Origin: Bythopirellula goksoeyrii
Lineage (GTDB): Bacteria > Planctomycetota > Planctomycetia > Pirellulales > Lacipirellulaceae
DNA: 64,000 nt
Reading direction: 5' to 3'
Assembly: GCF_008065115.1 (NCBI RefSeq)
Contig: NZ_CP042913.1
Coordinates: 2,904,695-2,968,694 of the forward strand
The stretch's first letter is position 1; each line of letters opens with the position of its first letter. Positions 26,696-34,048 of the stretch are shown one piece after another. The notes below the pieces were generated by a model. It saw only the letters and a list, made by a program, of their open reading frames with translations, had not been told where the DNA came from and searched no databases. The translations under genes were made by a program, and so were the position numbers.

Positions 26696-27844
26696 TCAGC
26701 CTCCACAGATCCCGCAAGGCTTGCCCTCATCTGGTCTGCAATGCCTGCCGCGTTTAGTATTCTTGAAGTTCGTACAACTTGGATTGTGCCGGACGTTTGA
26801 ACTTGTATTGAGCCAATAGCCGGTTGTAGGAGAAGACGAGATGTCAGCCTTGGCGTTTACCCTGCTGGTCGGTTCAGCAGCAAGCGGACTCCGGTCCTCC
26901 ACCTCAGAATCATACGCTGGCTCAGTTGTCTGATTCTTAGCAATGTGTTCTTGCTTGCCCCCGAGCATGGCACCTAAACGCAACCCGGCAGCAACTACCC
27001 TAGCCCTGGCGTGTTCACCTGCCTGCTTGTAGTAAGATTCTGGAAGTACAATCGGCGGTATATCTTCAGTCCCTTCGATCGCATTCAGGATTGCATCGTC
27101 GTAGGCATACTCCACTGCAAGCTTGTGGCTCTCTTGAATCCAATCGAAAATATTCCCGGTCGTATCGACTTCCCAGAATTCAGGCTGAGACTTTAGTTGG
27201 AATACCTTCAGTCTCACGTTGTTTAGTGTGTGAGATCGACCGATGAAGTTATCCCAAACGGAATGAAGGTTTTGGCCTTTCGCAAGCTTGATCGAGTTGC
27301 CTCCTCGATCACCTTTGGAGAATCGCTCCGAGAATAAGGCCGTCGAGTGCATCGGCTGGTGAGCATCGCCAACCAGGTGCAAGAGCCAAGAGTAGGCGAG
27401 GGCCTTTTCTTGTGGGGGAGCTTCGCTGTTGATGACGCTTTCACAGAAGTTGGTGGCCTGCATCACATTCCAAGAAATCGACTTGGAATCCTTGGGATTA
27501 GTCGCAAGGTTTGTTTTCCCTTCCCCGATTGGAAAGTTCACATAGTGCCAGATTGGCTTATCGAACTTGTCGCGATCTGGCCCTCGAATCCCTCGGGCAA
27601 TATCCGGCCACGTTGCTGCATGTAGGAATATCTCTTGATCGGTTTCCAGGTCTCTGAAGTCTTCAGCGTAACGGGGATGGCGTTTGAGAGTGTCGGCAAT
27701 CTCAGATTGCTTCTCTGGCGAGAGAGTTTGCCAAGCTATTTCGGCAATGACTTTGTGGCCGAGAGCGTTCCAGGCGTGTGCAACCGGGGGGCAGAACGCC
27801 AGAGTGGCTATCAGACTGGTAATTATTCGTTGAAGGGGACTCAT
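26696..27844 (-). CDS. exported S1/P1 zinc nuclease
   Basis: A 382-residue secreted nuclease. Signal peptide residues 1-22 end in AHA, leaving Trp as the mature N terminus, as in P1 nuclease where that Trp ligates zinc. Other zinc ligands are seen in WNALGHKVIAEIA, AATWPD, IWHYVNFP, HLVGDAHQPMH, GDRGGNS and NLHSVWDN. After the nuclease domain comes a linker and a C-terminal cysteine-rich module (YWLNTSSNVRHNPSCTN, then the CGICGG end) that I recall at the ends of other exported bacterial proteins. Activity on single-stranded nucleic acid outside the cytoplasm is expected. The start 27844 is chosen for a normal-length signal peptide; 27853 and 27880 are possible. Confidence 0.88.
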   Translation of the reverse strand: MSPLQRIITSLIATLAFCPPVAHAWNALGHKVIAEIAWQTLSPEKQSEIADTLKRHPRYAEDFRDLETDQEIFLHAATWPDIARGIRGPDRDKFDKPIWHYVNFPIGEGKTNLATNPKDSKSISWNVMQATNFCESVINSEAPPQEKALAYSWLLHLVGDAHQPMHSTALFSERFSKGDRGGNSIKLAKGQNLHSVWDNFIGRSHTLNNVRLKVFQLKSQPEFWEVDTTGNIFDWIQESHKLAVEYAYDDAILNAIEGTEDIPPIVLPESYYKQAGEHARARVVAAGLRLGAMLGGKQEHIAKNQTTEPAYDSEVEDRSPLAAEPTSRVNAKADISSSPTTGYWLNTSSNVRHNPSCTNFKNTKRGRHCRPDEGKPCGICGG

Positions 27845-28278
27845 GCTCACCATTCTCAACACGATCAGGGCGTATCGCAAGAATCAAACGCATAGTATCA
27901 GCCGTAATGCAAGCTAACGCCTTGCGCAGTCTCTCAGGACGCAAAACACAAGATTTTGCAAAACCTTATTTCCACCTGCATTCCTTCGGTTACCATCGCT
28001 ATAGCGTATTATTTCACCTGTCGGTTTTAACGCGGCCATCATTGGCCAATTCCAAAGCGCGCGCTGACAGCTCTCCCTAGACTTCCATTGTCTACCACTT
28101 ACCTCCGTAGTAGCATTCCGACCTTATCTTCCTTATGGGACTCGTGTTAGTCGCTAGAGGCATCCATCTTCGCATTCTTAGATACGTAGTCGGAGAAGAA
28201 GACCTACTTGAATTCACTTGGGGGACTAATACATATATCATAACTATCCATAGTACTTGCATGTGAGCAAGTTTCGGA
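27845..28278. other. intergenic region containing dispersed repeat copy C
   Basis: About 430 bases between the PH-domain gene stop and the nuclease start. The left third is dispersed repeat copy C; the rest shows no gene or clear signal. Confidence 0.4.
27860..28008. repeat. dispersed repeat, copy C
   Basis: About 150 bases alignable along most of their length with 62903-63034 (shared blocks CACGATCA, TCGCAAGAATC, GCATAGTA, GCCTTGC, GCAAAACAC, ATCGCTATAG). The right third also matches copies A and B (TACCATCGCTATAGCGTA). In both full copies it lies just upstream of a minus-strand gene start. Confidence 0.6.
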
Positions 28279-28968
28279 TCAAGGACGGTAGCCATCCACT
28301 GTTTCTTTTACGTGTTCTGGGTTCTTGATGCCTTTGACCATGATCTCCACTTCACCGTGCCCTGCGCTGGCTATCGAGAGACTTCCGACACTCAACAGAC
28401 GCTGAATCATGGACTGATCGATCTGTAGTAGTCGCACGTCAGAGTGCCTCACTTCCCGCGTTCGTTTTGATAAAATACCGTGCCTTAGAATAGAACGCCT
28501 GTTTGTGATCTTAAGCGAAGTAGTGAGTTTCTCGAAGTGCCATTTTGCGAGAAGCAACAACCCAGCAGCCGGAATTCCCCACACCCAAGGCAAAGACTGA
28601 CCCGTACTCGGATCTTCCGCTACCGAAGCCAGGACAATTCCTATAAAGATCAAGAAACATACAAGGACGTATTTGATCGGTCTTGTGCGAAAAGTAGATG
28701 GCCTGACCACCAATAAGTCCTGTTCCTTTGCCGTATTGCCTCGACCAGAATCACTGAACACTTCCTGGACGACTTGTTGCTTTGGTGGATCAGGTAGAGG
28801 TGGCGCAGACGGCTCGACCGTTGCCGCTATTGGAATAGGAGGCATAGCAGTCAACTCAGGAATTCTCAACACGTTACCACAACCAGGGCATTTTGCTTTT
28901 TGGCCAGCGTACTTGTCGGAAGCCTTGATCGTTTTGTCGCAATTCAGGCAATTCACTTTGATCGGCAT
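28279..28968 (-). CDS. zinc-ribbon and bacterial PH (bPH2) membrane protein
   Basis: A 229-residue protein: an N-terminal zinc ribbon (NCLNCDKTI...KCPGCGNVLRIPE, residues 6-37), a proline-rich linker, two membrane spans near 100-150, and a cytoplasmic bacterial pleckstrin-like domain (LKITNRRSILRHGILSKRTREV, VRLLQIDQSMIQRLL). bPH2 domains in two-span proteins are found in cell-envelope and membrane assemblies. It is the last of a twelve-gene co-directional run, 91 bases from its upstream neighbour, so membership in that system is likely but weaker than for the core. Confidence 0.75.
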   Translation of the reverse strand: MPIKVNCLNCDKTIKASDKYAGQKAKCPGCGNVLRIPELTAMPPIPIAATVEPSAPPLPDPPKQQVVQEVFSDSGRGNTAKEQDLLVVRPSTFRTRPIKYVLVCFLIFIGIVLASVAEDPSTGQSLPWVWGIPAAGLLLLAKWHFEKLTTSLKITNRRSILRHGILSKRTREVRHSDVRLLQIDQSMIQRLLSVGSLSIASAGHGEVEIMVKGIKNPEHVKETVDGYRP

Positions 28969-29059
28969 GACCAGCTTTCTTTATGTTGAAAAGTTCACTT
29001 TAATTGGATACTCGCACCAACGCAAAACTGCCTGAAACTAACAATGAGCAGTTGCCATC

Positions 29060-29965
29060 TTAATTACCACGCTGATATTGAAGATACTCTAAAAGTACTT
29101 TAATCTCAGATAATTCTGTGTGACTTAATTCGTGCTCTTCCCTAAACTTCTTGCCGTGATAGAAAATAGATGCCGATTCACAGTCTTGAAGCAATTTGCA
29201 GATTTCCCATATCGAATCGGTGGGTGAATCTGGGTTTCCTACCAAATTGACCCATTCCCAACAAAACTCGTGTGTATTTTCGCGAGTAAATTCGCTGTAT
29301 TCCGGATCGACTTCTATCTTTTTGCCATCTACAAGAAATGTGAGTGAATCTACAAACAACCAGGTATCCCCTCGATACATGACTTTTATTACTGGGATTT
29401 GTATTCCCTCCTTTGATGCAAGCTTCAAAGAGACTCTGTTTGTAGTAAGACCTTGATCAGCATCTTTGTGCGATGTGTACCTAAGCCCAGATAATTTGTC
29501 ATTACTAGTTACGAGTTGCTTCTTAATCAATTCGAGATAACTTTGAACTGTGATCTCGACTCCCTTTAGAACCCATTTGATTCTACCACCCGAAAACTCT
29601 GGGTAGCGAAACACAAGTCGAATCTCATCTCCCACCTTTACTTTCTTAAGCGACGAGTTGACGTCAGTGGCTGACTTTATTTTGACCTTCCCAATCTGAA
29701 CTATTAGATCACCTATCCTGATCTTTTCTGCAGCTGCATTACTGCCATCGAGTACGTTTACGACCACTGCTCCTTGTCTTCCTGGCCAGTGCATTTGTGT
29801 TGGACTTTTTAAAGCTTTAGTGAATAATCTGATTAAGTCAGGGTCTTGTGGAATATCTACAACTGTCATTCCCAGAGCGGGGCGGTTGATGTCATCTTGT
29901 TCAGCCGAGCATGGCAGTATTAAGAAGCAAAAAAGACTTGATATGTACAATGCTGTTCTTTTCAT
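29060..29965 (-). CDS. exported PDZ-domain protein
   Basis: A 301-residue protein with a signal peptide (residues 1-22, MKRTALYISSLFCFLILPCSA). A PDZ domain follows: ALGMTVVDIP near 30, GAVVVNVLDGSNAAAEKIRIGD near 65-86, LIVQIGKVKIKSATDV near 88. The remaining 170 residues are uncharacterised and end in acidic helices. No protease domain is present, so it acts as a periplasmic binding protein, perhaps a sensor or scaffold for the neighbouring ion-channel complex or the PrsW protease (inference). The ATG at 29965 is used; a TTG at 29986 is unlikely. Confidence 0.72.
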   Translation of the reverse strand: MKRTALYISSLFCFLILPCSAEQDDINRPALGMTVVDIPQDPDLIRLFTKALKSPTQMHWPGRQGAVVVNVLDGSNAAAEKIRIGDLIVQIGKVKIKSATDVNSSLKKVKVGDEIRLVFRYPEFSGGRIKWVLKGVEITVQSYLELIKKQLVTSNDKLSGLRYTSHKDADQGLTTNRVSLKLASKEGIQIPVIKVMYRGDTWLFVDSLTFLVDGKKIEVDPEYSEFTRENTHEFCWEWVNLVGNPDSPTDSIWEICKLLQDCESASIFYHGKKFREEHELSHTELSEIKVLLEYLQYQRGN

Positions 29966-30022
29966 CTGGATTACCTTTATGAACAAGCGACGCTTTGTGC
30001 AGCTAAATTACCAATGTACTAG

Positions 30023-30916
30023 TTACTGAACCTGCGGATTCGGCACATACCCCTCGACTACTTCGTCTCCCTGAGAAACCGCGATTAGACGATATTCAAA
30101 GCCGCGCTCTACCAAGTAATCGCGGAGGTGTTGAAATTCGAGATAGGAATCATCCCAAATAGAAATCTCAATATGTTTACTCGCAGGATTCTGCTTGCTC
30201 AAGTATTCGAGAAGTCTTTTTGAAAGTTTGCCTCCTTGGACTATGGGAATCCCACGATATGGCTTTGGAGTGATCGTCAAGTATTTTCCTGAATTATCTA
30301 GCACAACAAAATCATCGAGATTGAATTCACCATCTGGGTCACGAGATAGGTACCATCTGCCATATCGAACAGTTGCTGGAATGTGCGCTTTAGAACTGGC
30401 TTTTTCTTCAGGGAAAGGAGAATTTATCTTTCGTCTCGCTCGTTCTTCTTCAAGACTTTTTTGGGTGATCTCCAATGCAGATCCCAATTCCTCGATCTCC
30501 GCTTCCAATAGTTCGCCTTTCTCATCAAGTGAGTTTAGTTGACCTTGTAAGCGTGAGATAGTTTCGAGAATTGAGGATTTATCCCTGATCAACTCGCTTT
30601 TTGATTGCCTTAGTGCAGCGAGCTTCGATAGCGTAGATTCTAAGGTGGGATCAGCAAGATTAGAGGCTATTGCTTCGCGCGCTTCGACTTCCAGGTTCAG
30701 TGAGGATACTTTTGCTTCAATATCTTGAAGAGTACTACGGAGCTCAGACAGAGTGGCTTGGCTGATGTTAGGTACATCTTCGTGAACCTTACTGGTGTTT
30801 TGCAATAGTACGACAACTAGGAGGGCTAAGAATAGAATGCCACCAAACGCATTGGTGATCGTATCCAACAGCAGTTCGAGACTGCTGTCGTTGTGAAAGT
30901 ATCGTCGTTGTGCCAT
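30023..30916 (-). CDS. ExbD/MotB-like membrane protein with long coiled coil
   Basis: A 297-residue protein with the ExbD/MotB plan: short cytoplasmic basic head (MAQRRYFHNDSSLE), one membrane helix at residues 15-38 (LLLDTITNAFGGILFLALLVVVLL) with an aspartate near its start as the possible ion-carrying residue, a coiled coil from about 50 to 165, and a periplasmic C-terminal globular domain (KYLTITPKPYRGIPI...LLEYLSKQ). It lies three bases downstream of a second, similar gene and next to the TolQ-like channel, as stator partners do. No OmpA-type peptidoglycan motif is recognised. Confidence 0.7.
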   Translation of the reverse strand: MAQRRYFHNDSSLELLLDTITNAFGGILFLALLVVVLLQNTSKVHEDVPNISQATLSELRSTLQDIEAKVSSLNLEVEAREAIASNLADPTLESTLSKLAALRQSKSELIRDKSSILETISRLQGQLNSLDEKGELLEAEIEELGSALEITQKSLEEERARRKINSPFPEEKASSKAHIPATVRYGRWYLSRDPDGEFNLDDFVVLDNSGKYLTITPKPYRGIPIVQGGKLSKRLLEYLSKQNPASKHIEISIWDDSYLEFQHLRDYLVERGFEYRLIAVSQGDEVVEGYVPNPQVQ

Positions 30917-30919
30917 GAT

Positions 30920-31726
30920 TCACCCCGCGCCCTGTTCAGCATCAATGGCAATTTTATCAGCAGGCAACAAATCGTAACCAATCTTGAACCCCTTGTCCTT
31001 TAACTTCTGGGAAAGAGTTCTGAAAGAATCGGTTGTCCCAGGATGGACGATGATCACAAATCGGACTCGAGAAGATGATTGCCTACCAGCCCAACTAAGA
31101 AAAGCGGACTCTGCTCCTGGGCTGGGAAATCTCTCTGGCGGAGATTTCTTTCCTGCCTGGGCTGCTAGAATATCCGATCCAAACAGTTCCACTAAGTAGA
31201 CTTGACGACCACCAACATCCGATTGGTTATAAAAGACACGTTGTGAATTCTTCAATTCGGTCAGCTCCGCCTCAACTGCCGCCAGTTCCTTCTGTTTTGT
31301 TTTCAGAGATTCGACTTCAGGGTTTCGATTTGTCCAATCAGCTTTCGCCGTCTTTAACAAGTCCCGCAACTCTGTTTCTTGCGAATGCAATTGAGAAATC
31401 TTATTTCGCAACAGAGTGCTTTCTTCCGAGAGTGCTGCCAATTCAGAAGTAGCCGATCGATTCGTGAAATTTCCCAAATCGCTATCCAAACCGCTGTGCG
31501 AGTTAAGGTAACTCGTCAAACTCGACAACCGAGTTTCGGCGTTATTGATGTCTTCTTTCAGCTGAGCCGCTTCCTTCGCATTTGTTGCCGAAGGTTTGGC
31601 AAGTGTTCGAGTTGTAAGCTCAAGAGCCAACAACAAAGTCATCAACATTATTACTCCTGTAACAGAAGTAATAATGTCCTGAAAAGAGAACAAGGAAAAC
31701 GGCGGTTGGTAGCGTTTACGTTTCAT
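30920..31726 (-). CDS. second ExbD/MotB-like membrane protein with coiled coil
   Basis: A 268-residue paralogue-like partner of the next gene: basic head, one membrane helix (SFQDIITSVTGVIMLMTLLLALEL, residues 13-36) with Asp in QDIIT near its cytoplasmic end, coiled coil near 50-165, and a C-terminal domain with VRFVIIVHPGTTDS, which is like the small alpha/beta domain of ExbD-type proteins. Its ATG overlaps the TolQ-like gene stop by 11 bases, showing coupled expression. The FxDxxT segment at the helix start fits a proton or sodium pathway. Family placement is by layout, not by strong sequence identity. Confidence 0.7.
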   Translation of the reverse strand: MKRKRYQPPFSLFSFQDIITSVTGVIMLMTLLLALELTTRTLAKPSATNAKEAAQLKEDINNAETRLSSLTSYLNSHSGLDSDLGNFTNRSATSELAALSEESTLLRNKISQLHSQETELRDLLKTAKADWTNRNPEVESLKTKQKELAAVEAELTELKNSQRVFYNQSDVGGRQVYLVELFGSDILAAQAGKKSPPERFPSPGAESAFLSWAGRQSSSRVRFVIIVHPGTTDSFRTLSQKLKDKGFKIGYDLLPADKIAIDAEQGAG

Positions 31727-32573
31727 CTGAATGGAACGGCATGATGCGCAAGCGGTTTACGATGTTGCGTTGACAGTACTCAGTACAGCTATCCAAAAAC
31801 TCTTCTTCGTTCTTATGTAAAAAGGTGGTCGCCAATTGCAGACAGAGAGCTGCCACAAGGGCAACCAAGGTCGTGTCAAAGGCGGTCGCCAAACCAGAAG
31901 TTACCCCCTTTAGTGCAGTTGTAATTTCGCCCATGTCTTCCGTTGCAGCCATGACTCCCCCAAACCCACTGATGGCATCAGAAAGTCCCAAGACGGTTCC
32001 AATAAAACCCAGCACCGGAACTGCCCAAATAAGCCCTCGAATTAACGAGTAGCTGGACTCCATTATGGATTCGTCGTGCTCTGCTTGACTGCGAAGAATC
32101 TCATCAACATCCGTGACACGGCCAAGATTGCGCAAATTGGAAAGTGCCACTGCGATTCGATTGAACAAGACAAAATGCTTTGGATCGTCCACTATTTTGT
32201 AGATATTCTCGAAGACATCTTCGACCGTCGTCGTGGAAAGTACGAAGTCGCTCTCTTGGGGAACGATGACATGATCGAGGCATTTTTGTTGTAGCTTAAG
32301 CTTCAGCCCCTTGACGATAAGTATGGCGACTCCCCAACTAGTGGCGAAAACGGAGAAGTACTGTATCGGTCCCCGATTGCAGAAAATATCAACCACGGGG
32401 CTTAAATTAGACGGCAGAAACCTAATTCCCATGTAAAACAAGATAGTAAGCAACAGGGCTATCATTCCTGTAAATAAGGATGATGTCCTCGTAAACCGAG
32501 CACCTTTCAAACCCAATCGGCACTCTGGGTCAGACCGAAGCCAAGACAGCTTTGCGGGGAGATTATTGTTCAT
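31716..32573 (-). CDS. MotA/TolQ/ExbB-type ion channel protein
   Basis: A 285-residue membrane protein. Spans are seen near residues 32-52, 70-90, 180-205 and 225-250. The diagnostic segment GLIWAVPVLGFIGTVLGLSDAISGF near 180-204 (broken here as GLIWAVPVLGFIGTVLG then LSDAISGF) and TSGLATAFDTTLVALVAALCLQL near 225-250 match the TolQ/ExbB proton-channel signature. It would form the pentameric channel that, with the two downstream ExbD-like proteins, turns ion flow into mechanical work. Fourth-last gene group of the cluster; coupling to the next gene by overlap. Confidence 0.85.
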   Translation of the reverse strand: MNNNLPAKLSWLRSDPECRLGLKGARFTRTSSLFTGMIALLLTILFYMGIRFLPSNLSPVVDIFCNRGPIQYFSVFATSWGVAILIVKGLKLKLQQKCLDHVIVPQESDFVLSTTTVEDVFENIYKIVDDPKHFVLFNRIAVALSNLRNLGRVTDVDEILRSQAEHDESIMESSYSLIRGLIWAVPVLGFIGTVLGLSDAISGFGGVMAATEDMGEITTALKGVTSGLATAFDTTLVALVAALCLQLATTFLHKNEEEFLDSCTEYCQRNIVNRLRIMPFHSDET

Positions 32574-32633
32574 GGGATGTTAGTTGCCTTAGCGATGGAA
32601 GATGTACTAGGGATGTTTGATTACTAAATCTGG

Positions 32634-34019
32634 TCAATGAACATTGGCAGGCTTCGGCTCGTAGGAGCTAACTCGGTCAATCATAGTATCCTCGGATCGA
32701 AGGTAGCCCACTAACAGCGCGAGAGAGGTTGCCGCAGCAGCAATGGCCACCCAGGAGTAACTCTCGTCACCAGCGCCAAGATCGTAGAGGCCATGTAAAA
32801 CAGCGGCAATCAAAACACCTCGAAGTACCCAGCCCCAAGAGTTGTGGCGAGCGTAATAACTAAGGCCCAAGAAATACCCCGCAAGTCCGGCCCAGACCGC
32901 ATGCAGCAACGGCAAGCTCAGCCAACGCAGCATGAACAAGAACAGCAGCACTCCATATGTTTGAGAACTTGGGTCTGTCGAATTCTCATGCTGGGCTACG
33001 TAACCATGGGTGTACGCGACCGCTTCGATCGTGCCAAAAGCTAACCCACTAACAACGCCTAAGAAGCAGTAGGTCCTGGGAAGTTTATCAACTTTCAGGT
33101 GTGAGGCGACCACGAGCAGAGCGAGTAGCTTGCCTGATTCTTCTGTAAGTCCCACCCCGAATGTCCAGCCCACGAATCGCTTCAGAAATGATGCCTCACT
33201 TGGATTCGTCAAGAAATCTCCCAAAAAGGGCATCACTATCATGCTGCCAATCACAGCACCGAGCATGCCAAGCGTGGCAGTAAAGAGCCAAACTCCAGCC
33301 ATTCTCCAGGGACTGATGCGACTGGGATCGATGCACCAATGAAAGAACGCAGTCCAGAGCAAAGAGAAATAGAGCGAGAAGGTCAGGGCAGCCCAAGTAA
33401 GCTCAAGAGTCTCGATTCCGTGGTACTCCAATGCCACCAACGGAAACAATAATGCAACGGCCAGGCACTGCACCCAGGCCAAGGTCCAACTTCCATCGTT
33501 TAATACACCAAACACAGGAAATAGCTCACCCCAACTCATCGCTGACGTGCTGTTTGGAGAGCCAATTCCGCTAGAAGAAATACTTTTTCCTGAGTTGTTG
33601 ATTAGATCTGTGATGTCAGCAGCAGCCAACCAGTCTGTCATGCCTTGTTTCCATACAAGCGTCGTACTGGCTACCTCCCCGGCGGATGCTTTTGATTGCA
33701 GGGCTGCCCATGTGACGGGACCTTTCCGATTGCCGTCGACGGCATAATACCACTCAGCAGGTGGAGGTTGTGGCTGAGGGAGCACTGCCGCTCGATTTCC
33801 AGTTTCTTGAGCTTTGGGAATAGTTTTTTGTGGAGATTCAGTCTGCTTCGGCTTCACGAACAAATGGGCAATACTACCGGCATCAGACCAAGTGTATCCA
33901 TCCAAAGAAACTTCATGCGATCTGCCTAGTTGGCCACGCTGGACGAGCTCGGCGAGTTTTTTTTCATCAAAAGGGCCGTTGACCCTCCCTCGAATTCGCA
34001 CGTAATAAGAATCGCCCAT
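32634..34019 (-). CDS. GYF_2-domain protein fused to PrsW-type intramembrane metalloprotease
   Basis: A 461-residue protein. Two GYF_2 domains (residues 5-55 with YVRIRGRVNGPFDE; 88-140 with EWYYAVDGNRKGPVTW) precede eight or so membrane spans. PrsW motifs are present: EESGK near 290, FGTIEA near 330, HAVWAGLAGYFLG near 385, and HGLYD near 425, giving the Glu/His set thought to bind zinc. PrsW proteases cut membrane-bound anti-sigma factors or anchors. Here it could process a membrane component of the neighbouring GTPase system, or regulate it; no anti-sigma factor is encoded nearby. The ATG at 34019 fits the GYF start. Confidence 0.85.
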   Translation of the reverse strand: MGDSYYVRIRGRVNGPFDEKKLAELVQRGQLGRSHEVSLDGYTWSDAGSIAHLFVKPKQTESPQKTIPKAQETGNRAAVLPQPQPPPAEWYYAVDGNRKGPVTWAALQSKASAGEVASTTLVWKQGMTDWLAAADITDLINNSGKSISSSGIGSPNSTSAMSWGELFPVFGVLNDGSWTLAWVQCLAVALLFPLVALEYHGIETLELTWAALTFSLYFSLLWTAFFHWCIDPSRISPWRMAGVWLFTATLGMLGAVIGSMIVMPFLGDFLTNPSEASFLKRFVGWTFGVGLTEESGKLLALLVVASHLKVDKLPRTYCFLGVVSGLAFGTIEAVAYTHGYVAQHENSTDPSSQTYGVLLFLFMLRWLSLPLLHAVWAGLAGYFLGLSYYARHNSWGWVLRGVLIAAVLHGLYDLGAGDESYSWVAIAAAATSLALLVGYLRSEDTMIDRVSSYEPKPANVH

Positions 34020-34048
34020 CTCAAGTGGCCTTTTATGAAGAGTAAATG

